Shown one piece after another: positions 29,104-37,868 of a stretch of DNA of 64,000 nt. Within the stretch, counting starts at the first letter, position 1. Each line of letters begins with the position of its first letter. The DNA is from Pseudomonas purpurea (GTDB lineage Bacteria; Pseudomonadota; Gammaproteobacteria; Pseudomonadales; Pseudomonadaceae): the NCBI RefSeq assembly GCF_039908635.1, contig NZ_CP150918.1, positions 2,599,001-2,663,000 of the forward strand. The letters run 5' to 3'. The notes under the pieces are model-generated. The model was not told where the DNA came from, did no database searches, and saw only the letters and a list, made by a program, of their open reading frames with translations. Made by a program: the position numbers and the translations under genes.

Positions 29104-30498
29104 TCAATCCGTGTCCAGCAAGCGTTGCCGACAGTCGAGACTTAACCGGGCGCCACCGAGTTCACTGCTGCCCACTTCAAGGCTGAAGCCGTGCAGGTTG
29201 ACGATCGCGGCGACGATGGACAGTCCCAGGCCGAATCCGGCGTGCTGCGCGCTGTCGTCCACGCGATAGAAACGTTGGAACACCGCTGTACGTTTGTCCG
29301 GCGGGATGCCGGGGCCGGAGTCGAGGACTTCGATTCGCGTGCTGCCGCCGTGCCGTGAGCCACACAGGACCACCTCGCCACCGGGCGGAGTGAACTTGAT
29401 CGAGTTGCTCAACAGATTGGCCAGCGCTTCGAACAACAAGGCGCGGTCGCCGGTCACACTGGGCAGTGAGCCGGGGGCATGCAGGCTCAGGCGCAACTGG
29501 CCTTCTTCGGCCAGCGGCAGGTAGAAGTCATGCAGTTCATGCAGCAGCGCCAACGGGTCGAGCACCACAAAGCCTGCGCGGCGACGCTGGTCTTCCAGTT
29601 CGGAAATACGCAGCAACCCGCGAAAACGCGCCATCAAGGTGTCGGTTTCGGCGATCACCTGATCGAGTTGCAGCGCCTGGGGCGATTGTTCATCGGCCTG
29701 TTGCTGAATCCGGTACAGCTGCGCGCGCAAACGGGTCAGTGGGGTGCGCAGGTCATGGGCAATATTGTCGCAGACGCCTTTGACCTCATTCACCAGGCGC
29801 TCGATCCTCTCCAGCATGGCGTTGACGATGGCCGCGAGCATGTCCAGTTCATCGCGCCGGTTCGACAGCGGCAAACGCTGGTTCAGGTTGCCGGTGACAA
29901 TGGCTTCGGCGCTGGCCTGCAATTGGCGGATACGCCGTAGCGGGCGTCGTCGCAGCAGGTGCCAGCCGGCGATGCCGGGGATGATGGTCAGCGACACACC
30001 CCAGAGCAACGCGTGGAGGATGATCCGTGTCACGGCGAACAACGAACCGTTGTCGCGGACCAACAGCAGCCAGCGCCCGTCCTGGGTGTAGCTCGCCACG
30101 GCGTCGCAACTGTCGGACGGCAGGCCGGGGTCGTCGGGGTCCGAACAGTCGCGCAGTTCATGGATCTTGCCGTCCAGCGGCAGGCCGGCGGGGATCATGC
30201 GCACCGGCCCGCTTAGCGGGCGCAGGTGTTCGTCGAACAAGCCATACGCGTCAATGCCGCGCTGGTCGAACGTCAGGCTGGTGGCCAGCGCATCATCCAG
30301 TTGCTCGCCATGGAAGCGTGAAAACAGGTGCTGGCGTTGCATCAGCGAGTGTTTGGCCAGGTTGTCCAGGTAGCTGGAGACCTCGTAATACATCACGCCC
30401 ATGAGAATGCCGCTCCAGGCCACGAACAGCGCACTGTAGAGCGCAAGCAAGCGGCTGCTGGAAGAGCGCCAGCCGTTAGACGGGTTCAGCAATGACAT
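29104..30498 (-). CDS. Sensor histidine kinase
   Basis: A 464-residue membrane sensor: first membrane helix at about 17-38, a periplasmic domain of about 115 residues with a likely disulfide pair (Cys118, Cys131), second helix at about 155-180, a HAMP linker, then the kinase core. The phosphorylated histidine is His248 in N-I-A-H-D-L-R-T-P-L. The ATP-binding N, G1 and G2 boxes follow (L-L-S-N-S-I-K-F, L-D-S-G-P-G-I-P, G-F-G-L-G-L-S-I-V). The extracellular signal is unknown. It overlaps the response-regulator gene by 23 bases, so the pair is co-translated. Confidence 0.92.
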   Translation of the reverse strand: MSLLNPSNGWRSSSSRLLALYSALFVAWSGILMGVMYYEVSSYLDNLAKHSLMQRQHLFSRFHGEQLDDALATSLTFDQRGIDAYGLFDEHLRPLSGPVRMIPAGLPLDGKIHELRDCSDPDDPGLPSDSCDAVASYTQDGRWLLLVRDNGSLFAVTRIILHALLWGVSLTIIPGIAGWHLLRRRPLRRIRQLQASAEAIVTGNLNQRLPLSNRRDELDMLAAIVNAMLERIERLVNEVKGVCDNIAHDLRTPLTRLRAQLYRIQQQADEQSPQALQLDQVIAETDTLMARFRGLLRISELEDQRRRAGFVVLDPLALLHELHDFYLPLAEEGQLRLSLHAPGSLPSVTGDRALLFEALANLLSNSIKFTPPGGEVVLCGSRHGGSTRIEVLDSGPGIPPDKRTAVFQRFYRVDDSAQHAGFGLGLSIVAAIVNLHGFSLEVGSSELGGARLSLDCRQRLLDTD

Positions 30499-31159
30499 AC
30501 CCCGAGCCTCGCACGGTTCTAATCAGCGGGATCAGGCCGGGCGGGTCGATCTTTTTGCGCAGGCGACCGATGTGCACGTCGATCAGGTTGGTGCCGGGGT
30601 CGAAGCGATAACCCCAGACTTCTTCGAAAATCATCATGCGCGACAGGATCTGCCCGGTGTTGCGCATCAGGAATTCGAGCAACTTGTATTCGGTGGGCAG
30701 CAGGCTCAACAGCTGTCCGGCGCGGGTCGCCTCATGACTGATCAGGTTCAGTTGCAGGTCCGCGACCCACAGCGCGGTGTTGAGCTGGGTCCCGGTGTTC
30801 TGGCGACGCAGCAACACCTCTACCCGGGCGGCCATTTCATCGGTGGCAAACGGTTTGGTCAGGTAGTCATCGCCACCGGCGCGCAGACCACGGACTCGCT
30901 CATCGACATCGGAGAGGGCGCTGATCATCAGGATCGGTGTGTGCACGCCCAGGGTGCGCAAGGTGGTGACAATCGCCAGGCCATCGAGCTCCGGCAGCAT
31001 GCGGTCGAGGGTGATCAGGTCGTAATCGCCGCTGGCCGCCCGGGCCAGGCCTTCACGGCCATTGGCGATCCAATCCACGTCGAGGCCGTTGCGGGTCAGC
31101 TCGGTGACGATTTCCCTGGCCGTCACTGCGTCGTCTTCAATGGTCAGAATGCGGGGCAT
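30476..31159 (-). CDS. OmpR-family response regulator
   Basis: A 227-residue regulator. The receiver domain (about 1-120) has the acidic pocket E-D-D at 8-10, the phosphorylated Asp52 in T-L-D-R-M-L-P and the conserved lysine in Y-L-T-K-P-F-A. The C-terminal winged helix (about 128-224) shows L-L-P-T-E-Y-K-L-L-E-F-L-M-R-N and V-D-V-H-I-G-R-L-R-K-K-I. It is the first gene of the pair with the overlapping sensor kinase. Targets cannot be named; the nearest other genes (a lipase and a small membrane protein) are candidates only by position. Confidence 0.93.
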   Translation of the reverse strand: MPRILTIEDDAVTAREIVTELTRNGLDVDWIANGREGLARAASGDYDLITLDRMLPELDGLAIVTTLRTLGVHTPILMISALSDVDERVRGLRAGGDDYLTKPFATDEMAARVEVLLRRQNTGTQLNTALWVADLQLNLISHEATRAGQLLSLLPTEYKLLEFLMRNTGQILSRMMIFEEVWGYRFDPGTNLIDVHIGRLRKKIDPPGLIPLIRTVRGSGYVIAEPV

Positions 31160-31361
31160 CGGGCTTTCCTGGTGAGAGGTTCAGAGGGCAGGGCGACAGT
31201 CTGCCAAGGATTGAGTGTGGGTCATCTAAAAAATATTTCATCTCGCCGGGCGTTTATCCGGCATCGAGACCGGACGCCGTCCTGGCGCCCAATCCTGGCT
31301 CATGGATGTTTATACTGCGCCGCCTTCGGGCTTCACCCTGGCGAAAAGGACATTGGCAGCA

Positions 31362-31691
31362 TTGAATATCAAAAAAAGAATGGTGGTACCGATCATTGTC
31401 GGCTTCTTGCTCATCCCGTTGTTCAGCGTGCTGCTGCAACCCGATGTCAAGAGCGGCATCCGATTCGCAATCAGCGCCACCCTCTGTTGGTTTCTCTATA
31501 AAGGTGCCTCGTGGGCGCGCTGGGTCATGGGTGTTCTCTGCGCATTGGGCGGTCTGGCGTCTGCCTACTTTGCCTTGGCGCAGTCGTCTTCGGCGGCGCA
31601 GTTTATCTTTGTGGTGCTGATGGTGTTTTACCTGCCTTCGGCGTTTGTCTTGCTGACAGGGGCTTATCTCAAAGTCCCGCCTCGGCTCTGA
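31362..31691 (+). CDS. Small hydrophobic membrane protein
   Basis: A product of about 109 residues with three to four hydrophobic segments (I-I-V-G-F-L-L-I-P near the start, then W-V-M-G-V-L-C-A-L-G-G-L and F-I-F-V-V-L-M-V-F-Y-L). I do not recognise a named family. An ATG at 31302 gives 129 residues but has no ribosome site and lies just ahead of a TATACT that looks like a -10 box (31311-31316). I therefore favour the TTG at 31362 (L-N-I-K-K-R-M-V-V-P), with AAAAGGA 11 bases upstream; the start remains uncertain. It is divergent from the two-component genes. Confidence 0.6.
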   Translation: MNIKKRMVVPIIVGFLLIPLFSVLLQPDVKSGIRFAISATLCWFLYKGASWARWVMGVLCALGGLASAYFALAQSSSAAQFIFVVLMVFYLPSAFVLLTGAYLKVPPRL

Positions 31692-32169
31692 CCGGCGAAG
31701 TGCGATGGTTTGAGGCTTATACCTAAAACCCGCTGAAACCGACCTGTCTTGCACAGTCGCTTGCCCAACACACGATCCCGCTCATTATTTTGATTGCGCT
31801 GTTCGTGCACGGATACTGGCCTTTTTGCACCACGCCGCCACTGCCTCGCAGTGGCGGCTTTTTTATTTTGTTTGCAGGAGAGGGCCGGGCCAGAGCCTTT
31901 GCTTGTGGTCAGGTGGTTTCCGGGTTTCAAACCCTGGCAACAGCCTGCGTTTTTACTGGCCTGGATCAATATTCGAATGGGTTATTTGCCTTAGGGTAAA
32001 AGATCCTAGCCCTTTGCAAGACATGGACTACATTGTCTGGCTTGCTCTTGTTGCATAGTCGATGAGCCCTTGCAAAGCAGCCGGTTTTTCTGACCGCGAT
32101 CCTGCAAGGGGGGAGTGCAATATGAAGCTGATAACCCTTACCTGAACCTCTTCACGGATGAAATGAGTA
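31692..32169. other. Intergenic region before the HcnABC-like genes
   Basis: These 478 bases hold an intrinsic terminator (separate entry) and a short exact dyad, GGGTTT-C-AAACCC, at 31922-31934. Two related heptamers, TTTGCAA near 32015 and TTGCAAA near 32072, lie closer to the next gene. They may belong to the promoter of the downstream operon. No gene is supported. Confidence 0.4.
31834..31866 (+). terminator. Intrinsic terminator after the small membrane protein region
   Basis: GCCGCCACTGC (31834-31844) pairs with GCAGTGGCGGC (31848-31858) around a 3-base loop and is followed by a run of seven T. It is a strong canonical terminator on the plus strand, about 145 bases beyond the stop of the small membrane protein gene. 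Confidence 0.9.
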
Positions 32170-32484
32170 ATGCATCGCCTAGACCGACCGTTTGACATCC
32201 AGCCGCTTCAGCAGGCGGATATGACCATCCAGATCAATGGCCAACCGGTGAGTGCCGCTATCGGCGAAACCGTACTCACGGTCATTCAGTCTTTGGGAAT
32301 GCGCCAGGTTGCGCGCAACGACCACGACCAGGTTTCCGGCGCCTATTGCGGCATGGGGGTTTGCCACTGCTGCCTGGTGAAAATCAACGGACGACACAAG
32401 CGCCGCGCCTGCCAGACACTGGTCCGGCCGGGCATGCAGGTCGATACCGCCGTCAATCGCATTGCCGAGCAGGAGGCACTATGA
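32170..32484 (+). CDS. (2Fe-2S)-binding small subunit of a flavin amine dehydrogenase (HcnA/SoxA-alpha-like)
   Basis: A 104-residue ferredoxin-like protein. The cysteines fit the plant-type [2Fe-2S] loop: Cys60, Cys65, Cys68 (with an extra Cys67) and Cys81, in Y-C-G-M-G-V-C-H-C-C and R-R-A-C-Q-T. Such small subunits shuttle electrons in HcnABC (hydrogen cyanide synthase), opine oxidases and related D-amino-acid or hydroxyproline dehydrogenases. The opening H-R-L-D-R-P-F supports the ATG at 32170. Its stop overlaps the next gene's ATG by four bases, which shows translational coupling. Confidence 0.85.
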   Translation: MHRLDRPFDIQPLQQADMTIQINGQPVSAAIGETVLTVIQSLGMRQVARNDHDQVSGAYCGMGVCHCCLVKINGRHKRRACQTLVRPGMQVDTAVNRIAEQEAL

Positions 32485-33890
32485 ACCTGCAACCGGTGAT
32501 CGTCGGCGGTGGCCCGGCGGGTATGGCGGCCGCGATTGAGCTGGCTGAACACGGCGTGGCCTGCACGTTGCTCGAAGAGGCGTCGCGACTGGGGGGCGTG
32601 GTCTATCGCGGGCCGCTGCGCGACGGCGTGCAGCTGGATTACCTGGGGCCGCGTTACTCGGAAGCACTGGCCAAACTGCACGGTGGTTTCCAGGTCAACG
32701 CCGGGCTGATCGATGTCTGCCTGAACAGCCGCGTAATCGGTGCCGAAGGGCACCGTGCACTGGTGCTGCTGGATGCGGACGAACGTTTGCAGGAGGTCGA
32801 GTATTCGCATCTGTTGCTGGCCGCCGGTTGCCATGAGCGCAGTGTGCCGTTCCCTGGCTGGACCTTGCCGGGGGTGATGCTGCTGGGTGGTTTGCAACTG
32901 CAGATCAAAAGTGGCGTGGTCAAGCCGCAGGGGCCGGTGGTGATCGCCGGCACCGGCCCGTTGTTGCCGCTGGTGGCCTGCCAGTTGCACGCATCCGGGG
33001 TGACGGTGGCGGGTGTCTATGAAGCCTGCGCCTTCGGCAAAATCGCCAAGGAAAGCCTGGCGCTGCTGAACAAACCGCAACTGTTCCTCGACGGTTTGAG
33101 CATGTTGGCTTACCTGAAAATGCACCGCATCCCGATGCGTTACGGCTGGGGTGTGGTGGATGCCTACGGGGAGGGCGAGCTGAGCGGTGTCACCGTTGCG
33201 CCGTACTCGACCACCTGGCAACCGGACGCGAGTCGCGCCCAGAAGATCCCGGCGCAAACGCTGGCGGTCGGCTACGGTTTCATTCCGCGCACCCAACTCA
33301 GCCAGCAAATGGGCCTGGGCCATGGGTTCAGCGATGACGGCTATCTGCGCGCCACCACCAACACCTGGCAGCAAAGCAGCGAGCCGCACATTCACATGGC
33401 CGGCGACATGGGCGGTATTCGCGGTGGCGAGGCGGCGATGCTCAGCGGGCGGATTGCCGCTGTGTCGATACTGCTGCAACGCAATGTGCTCAAGGAAGAC
33501 CAGGCTTTGGCGCTGCGTGAGCGCTATCTGGGCAAGCTCAAGGCTATCGTGCGTTTCCGGGCGGCGGTCGACCGCTACACCGAGCGCGGCGCCGGGCAAA
33601 CTGCGCTGCCGGCAGCCGATACCGTGATTTGCCGTTGCGAGCACGCGACGCGCGCCGACATCGATCGTGCCTTGAGCCAGGGTGTTCAAGATATGGCCAG
33701 CCTGAAGATGCGCACTCGCGTGAGCATGGGCGACTGCCAGGGACGCATGTGCGTGGGCTACTGCAGCGACCGTTTGCGTGAGGCCACCGGCCGCGCCGAC
33801 GTGGGCTGGCTGCGCCCGCGCTTCCCGATCGACCCGATTCCTTTTTCGGCCTTCCAGACCACCAGCACGGATGCGTTGAACCATGAGTAA
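32481..33890 (+). CDS. FAD/NAD(P)-binding oxidoreductase subunit with BFD-type iron-sulfur domain (HcnB/OoxA-like)
   Basis: A 469-residue flavoprotein. The N-terminal dinucleotide site is V-I-V-G-G-G-P-A-G-M-A-A (about 6-17). The C-terminal BFD-like [2Fe-2S] site has Cys384, Cys386, Cys419 and Cys424 (C-R-C ... C-Q-G-R-M-C). This layout is that of the middle subunit of opine oxidase, HcnB and related amine dehydrogenases. It overlaps both neighbours (4 bases upstream, 8 downstream), so the three products are likely made in fixed ratio. The ATG at 32481 follows AGGAGG. The substrate is not determined. Confidence 0.88.
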   Translation: MNLQPVIVGGGPAGMAAAIELAEHGVACTLLEEASRLGGVVYRGPLRDGVQLDYLGPRYSEALAKLHGGFQVNAGLIDVCLNSRVIGAEGHRALVLLDADERLQEVEYSHLLLAAGCHERSVPFPGWTLPGVMLLGGLQLQIKSGVVKPQGPVVIAGTGPLLPLVACQLHASGVTVAGVYEACAFGKIAKESLALLNKPQLFLDGLSMLAYLKMHRIPMRYGWGVVDAYGEGELSGVTVAPYSTTWQPDASRAQKIPAQTLAVGYGFIPRTQLSQQMGLGHGFSDDGYLRATTNTWQQSSEPHIHMAGDMGGIRGGEAAMLSGRIAAVSILLQRNVLKEDQALALRERYLGKLKAIVRFRAAVDRYTERGAGQTALPAADTVICRCEHATRADIDRALSQGVQDMASLKMRTRVSMGDCQGRMCVGYCSDRLREATGRADVGWLRPRFPIDPIPFSAFQTTSTDALNHE

Positions 33891-35142
33891 GTACTACGAC
33901 GTTGTAATCGCCGGCGGCGGTGTGATCGGGGCGTCCTGCGCCTATCAACTGTCCAAGCGCAAAAACCTGAAAATCGCCCTGATCGACGCCAAGCGCCCCG
34001 GCAACGCCACGCGCGCGTCTGCCGGTGGCCTGTGGGCGATCGGCGAGTCGGTCGGCCTGGGCTGCGGGGTGATTTTCTTTCGCATGATGTCGTCCAACCG
34101 CAAGCGCGAGGCGCAGGGTTCGGCGGTGGCGGTCGACTCCAGCACGCCGCACATCCTGCCAGACTCGTTCTTCGACTTTGCCCTGCAATCGAATGCGATG
34201 TACCCCGAGCTGCACCGTGAGTTGCAGGAAAACCACGGCATGGACTTCAAGTTCGAAAAGACCGGGCTCAAGTTCGTGATCTACGACGACGAAGACCGTT
34301 TGTATGCCGAGCACATCGTGGCCTGTATTCCACACCTGTCCGATCAGGTGCGCTGGCTTGACCAGGCAGCCCTGCGTGAAGCCGAGCCGAGTGTCAGCCA
34401 TGAGGCGCGCGGGGCGCTGGAGTTCCTCTGCGACCACCAGGTCAGCCCGTTCCGGCTGGCAGACGCTTACACCGAAGGTGCGCGGCAGAATGGCGTCGAC
34501 ATGTACTTCAACACCAACGTGACGGGCGTGCTGCACAAGGGCACGCGGGTCAGTGGCGTACAGACGGCCGAAGCCGGGCTGTTCAACTGCGACACCCTGA
34601 TCAACGCCGCCGGGGCCTGGGCCGCAGACCTGAGCCTGATGGCCACGGGCGTGAGCATTCCGGTGAAACCGGTCAAGGGCCAGATCCTGTTGACCGAGCG
34701 CATGCCCAAGTTGCTGCAAGGTTGCCTGACCACCAGCGACTGCTACCTGGCGCAGAAGGACAACGGCGAAATCCTCATCGGCAGCACCACCGAAGACAAA
34801 GGCTTCGACGTGACCACCACCTACCCGGAAATCGCCGGGCTGGTGCAAGGCGCGGTGCGTTGCATTCCGGAGCTGGCTGACGTGAATCTCAAGCGCACTT
34901 GGGCGGGTTTGCGCCCGGGTTCGCCAGATGAGTTGCCGATTCTCGGTCCGATGGCGGGCGTGGACGGCTACCTCAACGCTTGCGGGCATTTCCGTACGGG
35001 CATACTGACTTCGGCGATCACCGGCGTACTGCTGGACAAACTGGTGAACAACGAGCCGCTGCCACTGGACATCACACCGTTCCTGGCGGACCGGTTTGAA
35101 GCGTCACCGGTGGTAGAGAAACCACAGGCAGAGCTGGCCTGA
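33883..35142 (+). CDS. FAD-dependent amino-acid/amine oxidoreductase (DadA/HcnC-like)
   Basis: A 419-residue DAO-family flavoprotein: V-V-I-A-G-G-G-V-I-G-A-S-C-A near the start binds FAD, with R-A-S-A-G-G-L-W and I-N-A-A-G-A-W-A-A-D-L and the C-terminal K-R-T-W-A-G-L-R-P-G-S-P-D-E-L-P-I-L-G as family blocks. It is the catalytic subunit of the trio; relatives oxidise glycine, sarcosine, D-amino acids, hydroxyproline or opines. Hydrogen cyanide synthesis is possible in principle, but the long C-terminal part and lack of ANR-type promoter features do not favour it. No transporter or regulator adjoins to reveal the substrate. Confidence 0.87.
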   Translation: MSKYYDVVIAGGGVIGASCAYQLSKRKNLKIALIDAKRPGNATRASAGGLWAIGESVGLGCGVIFFRMMSSNRKREAQGSAVAVDSSTPHILPDSFFDFALQSNAMYPELHRELQENHGMDFKFEKTGLKFVIYDDEDRLYAEHIVACIPHLSDQVRWLDQAALREAEPSVSHEARGALEFLCDHQVSPFRLADAYTEGARQNGVDMYFNTNVTGVLHKGTRVSGVQTAEAGLFNCDTLINAAGAWAADLSLMATGVSIPVKPVKGQILLTERMPKLLQGCLTTSDCYLAQKDNGEILIGSTTEDKGFDVTTTYPEIAGLVQGAVRCIPELADVNLKRTWAGLRPGSPDELPILGPMAGVDGYLNACGHFRTGILTSAITGVLLDKLVNNEPLPLDITPFLADRFEASPVVEKPQAELA

Positions 35143-35177
35143 TGAGCGCCAGTTTGACTGTGTGATCGTTCATCGTT

Positions 35178-35209
35178 GGCTCGCTCCCCATCAAGTGCGG
35201 GAGCGAGCC
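35178..35209. repeat. Short inverted repeat (REP-like/terminator)
   Basis: GGCTCGCTCCC (35178-35188) and GGGAGCGAGCC (35199-35209) form an 11-base-pair stem around 10 bases between the convergent oxidoreductase and GST genes. The following CTGCTCCGGGCGGCG is shared, with one change, by the element at 59420. It may act as a terminator for both genes. Confidence 0.65.
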
Positions 35210-35251
35210 TGCTCCGGGCGGCGTCCGACGATCGCGTTTGAAGGGTTGGAA

Positions 35252-35869
35252 TCAATCCTGGGTCATCGGTGTGCTGACAAACGCGGGCAACTGTTCCGCG
35301 TAAGCAGTGAACGCACTGATCTTCGGAAAGCGCGCGGCATCCACCTGATCCGGCACCACCAGGTTCGTGAAACTCCAGGCCACGGCAAGGCTGATGCCGT
35401 CCTGGTTGAGTGAGCCGTCCATCTTCAACGGCTGCTTTTGCAGTTCCTGCTCCAGCGCCCCATATGCCGCCAGCAACTGCCCGCTGACGCGCTCCAGCCA
35501 CGGCTCATGCTGTTTCTCGGCAGGCCGCAGGTTCCTTTCGTAATAGATCTGCACCGATTTCTCGCAGGCCGCCAACGCCAGGCCGATCAGCCGCAACGCG
35601 CGCAGGCGCTGGTTCAGATCCACTGGCATCAAGCTGTTGCCGGGCCCCGCCAAAGCTTCCAGGTAGTCGAGGATCAAGGTCGAATCCATCAGCACCTCAC
35701 CATCGTCCAGCACCAGCGTGGGGGCCTTGACCACAGGGTTGATCTGCTGGAACTGGTCAAAGCCCCTGAACACTGAAATCGAGGCGTGTTCGAAGGGGAT
35801 GTCCAGCGATTTAAGGCTAATGGCGACACGCCTGACATAGGGTGAGTCGAGCATTCCGATCAGCTTCAT
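35252..35869 (-). CDS. Glutathione S-transferase family protein
   Basis: A 205-residue GST. The N-terminal thioredoxin-like domain (about 1-78) begins M-K-L-I-G-M-L-D-S-P-Y-V-R-R-V-A-I-S and has the glutathione-binding V-K-A-P-T-L-V and M-D-S-T-L-I-L-D-Y-L segments; the rest is the helical domain. The serine of D-S-P-Y-V-R is the candidate catalytic residue, as in beta/theta-like classes. I chose the ATG at 35869, preceded by AAGGAG. The substrate is unknown. It is convergent with the amine dehydrogenase genes. Confidence 0.9.
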   Translation of the reverse strand: MKLIGMLDSPYVRRVAISLKSLDIPFEHASISVFRGFDQFQQINPVVKAPTLVLDDGEVLMDSTLILDYLEALAGPGNSLMPVDLNQRLRALRLIGLALAACEKSVQIYYERNLRPAEKQHEPWLERVSGQLLAAYGALEQELQKQPLKMDGSLNQDGISLAVAWSFTNLVVPDQVDAARFPKISAFTAYAEQLPAFVSTPMTQD

Positions 35870-36026
35870 GTACGGCTCCTTGGGTGATGGGCAGTAAACA
35901 ATCATAGGCAATGCGCCGCCAATTTAGCGGCAAACCGATGAGCTTCGCCACTGTCACGCCGGCGTAACAACGAGGTGCGAAGGTGCCTGGATTTGGCAGC
36001 AGGGCCATTGGCCCGACAGGGACGTT

Positions 36027-36944
36027 ATGATCATTGTGACTTCAGGCTCGGCGTATCTGGACATCGACGCCTATGCCGGCTGTATCGCCTACGCCGAGTT
36101 GCTCAACCTGACGGGGCGCCCGGCACGGGCGGTGAGCCGCGCACCGCTGAACCTGAGCATCAGCCCTTCACTGCGCGACGGCGGCAAAGGTCTTGATTGC
36201 CACGTGCCGCAACCGGACGACGAGTTTGTGCTGGTGGATGTCAGCGACCCTCGGTATCTGGACCGCATCGTGAAAATCGAGCGGGTGATCGAGGTGATCG
36301 ACCATCATCCGGGGTTCGAAGCGTTCTGGGTCGAGCGATTGGCGGAGCGGGCGGACATTCGAGTCATTGGTGCGGCCTGCACCCAGGTCTACGAGCGCTG
36401 GGTCGCGTCCGGGTTGCTGGCCTCCATCAGCCCTAGCAGCGCCACCTTGCTGGCGGCCGGGATTCTCGATAACACCTTGAACTTCGGTGCTCTGGTCACC
36501 ACCGAACAGGACATCCAGGCCTACGCGGCGCTGGCCCGGTTGGCGGGGTTGAGTGACGATTGGCCCGCGCGGTATTTCATGGAGTGCCAGGAGGCGCTTG
36601 AAGGCAAGCTGCACGTCGCGTTGCTTCAAGACTTGAAAACCATGGAGCAAAGCGACCTGTTGCCGCGTTTTTTTGCGCAGCTCTGCGTCTGGAATGCACA
36701 GGTACTGCTGCAACGCCAGCGTCCACGCATTGCCCTGGAGCTGGGCAAGTTCAGTGATGACTGGCTGCTGAATATCATCAGCATCCAGGAGCGCAAAAGT
36801 CATTTGCTGATGGGCAGCACGCTCAGTACGCAGAAAATCATGACCTTGCTGGACCACCCCGGCCATGACGCAGAAATGGTGCTGACCCCGCCGATCCTTC
36901 GCAAAGAGTTGGTGGCCAAAGCGCTGGCGAAGGCGGCAGGTTGA
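36027..36944 (+). CDS. DHH family phosphoesterase
   Basis: A 305-residue protein of the DHH superfamily, which includes manganese pyrophosphatases, RecJ and cyclic-dinucleotide hydrolases. Metal-binding blocks are visible: I-V-T-S-G-S-A-Y-L-D-I-D-A near 3-15, V-L-V-D-V-S-D-P near 70-77 and V-I-D-H-H-P-G-F near 91-98, the name-giving D-H-H. The C-terminal half lacks an obvious nuclease domain; the layout is closest to the inorganic-pyrophosphatase-like group. It is convergent with the iol regulator with only three bases between stops. Confidence 0.8.
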   Translation: MIIVTSGSAYLDIDAYAGCIAYAELLNLTGRPARAVSRAPLNLSISPSLRDGGKGLDCHVPQPDDEFVLVDVSDPRYLDRIVKIERVIEVIDHHPGFEAFWVERLAERADIRVIGAACTQVYERWVASGLLASISPSSATLLAAGILDNTLNFGALVTTEQDIQAYAALARLAGLSDDWPARYFMECQEALEGKLHVALLQDLKTMEQSDLLPRFFAQLCVWNAQVLLQRQRPRIALELGKFSDDWLLNIISIQERKSHLLMGSTLSTQKIMTLLDHPGHDAEMVLTPPILRKELVAKALAKAAG

Positions 36945-36947
36945 AGG

Positions 36948-37868
36948 TCAGTCCTCGAACCCGACCTGCTCGTGAATCTCGTCCATCTTCAGCTCCAGGC
37001 GATACGCCACGGCGATGAACAGCGCCTGACACAGGCACAACGTTGCACTCAGCGAGCGGAACGCGAACGAGCTGCCTTCATTGACCAGCAGCACGGTGTT
37101 CGCCCGTTTGGCCAGGGGCGAGAGGTTGCTGTCGGTGATGATCAGGGTTTTCGCCTGATGGTGCTGGGCGATGCGCAGGCAGTGCTGGGTTTCCTTGGCG
37201 TAGGGCGTAAAGCTGATGGCGATCACCAGATCGTTGGGCCGCACGCTGCGCATTTGCTCGCGGTAGCTGCCGCCCAGCCCCGAGACCAGGTGAATACGCT
37301 TGTTGGTGTGTTGCAGGTTGTACACCAGGTAATCGGCCACCGCGAAGGAGCGGCGCACGCCGACCACGTAGATGTTGTCGGCATTGACCACCAGGTCCAC
37401 GGCCTTGTCGAAGGCCTGGTCATCGAGTTCCAGGCCCAGGCGTTCGATGCCTGACAACGTGGCGTTGATGCACTCGCGCGCTAGGTCGCCGCCGCTGGCT
37501 TTCTGCGACTTGTTGGCGATCATGCTGCGAATGCGTTGCTGGTAGTTCTGTACCGGGGTGGTCTTGTGCGTATACGCCTCGCGGAACAACGCCTGCATTT
37601 CGCTGAACCCGCTGAACCCGAAGCGCTGGGAGAAGCGCACGATGGCCGAGGGGTGGACTTCGCATTCACGGGCGATGTCGCTGATGCGGTCGACCATGAT
37701 CCGGTCGCTCTGCTGGCTCATGTAACTGGCGATGCGTTTGAGCTGGCGCGGCAGGCTTTCGTATTCGTTGGTAATCAGCTGCAGCAAGCGCTCGGCATTG
37801 ATCGGGGGGCTGGCGAGGTCGCTCTCGGGCGTGGTCTCGGCGGTAGCCGGCTGATCGGTGCGGGACAT
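36948..37868 (-). CDS. iolR: MurR/RpiR family regulator of the inositol cluster
   Basis: A 306-residue regulator with an N-terminal RpiR helix-turn-helix (about 27-105; D-R-I-S-D-I-A-R-E-C-E-V-H-P-S-A-I-V-R-F) and a C-terminal SIS sugar-isomerase-like domain (about 150-280; I-Y-V-V-G-V-R-R-S-F and A-I-S-F-T-P-Y). RpiR-family IolR represses inositol genes in Sinorhizobium and Salmonella, and the divergent position beside iolC supports the same role here. A GGAA-N6-TTCC palindrome lies in the shared promoter region. The symbol is by analogy. Confidence 0.85.
   Translation of the reverse strand: MSRTDQPATAETTPESDLASPPINAERLLQLITNEYESLPRQLKRIASYMSQQSDRIMVDRISDIARECEVHPSAIVRFSQRFGFSGFSEMQALFREAYTHKTTPVQNYQQRIRSMIANKSQKASGGDLARECINATLSGIERLGLELDDQAFDKAVDLVVNADNIYVVGVRRSFAVADYLVYNLQHTNKRIHLVSGLGGSYREQMRSVRPNDLVIAISFTPYAKETQHCLRIAQHHQAKTLIITDSNLSPLAKRANTVLLVNEGSSFAFRSLSATLCLCQALFIAVAYRLELKMDEIHEQVGFED

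Noticed and set aside
32036..32060. Sigma-54 promoter ahead of the HcnABC-like genes
   Set aside because: TGGC and TTGCA occur, but the gap between GG and GC is 12 rather than 10 bases.
32343..33884. Long minus-strand frame opposite the HcnB-like gene
   Set aside because: Composition is dominated by Arg, His, Gln and Ala without domains. The plus-strand gene has intact FAD and iron-sulfur motifs and overlapping neighbours.
32170..35142. Hydrogen cyanide synthase genes hcnABC
   Set aside because: The domain layout fits, but opine, hydroxyproline and D-amino-acid dehydrogenases share it. Nothing specific to HcnABC could be shown, so no symbol was given.
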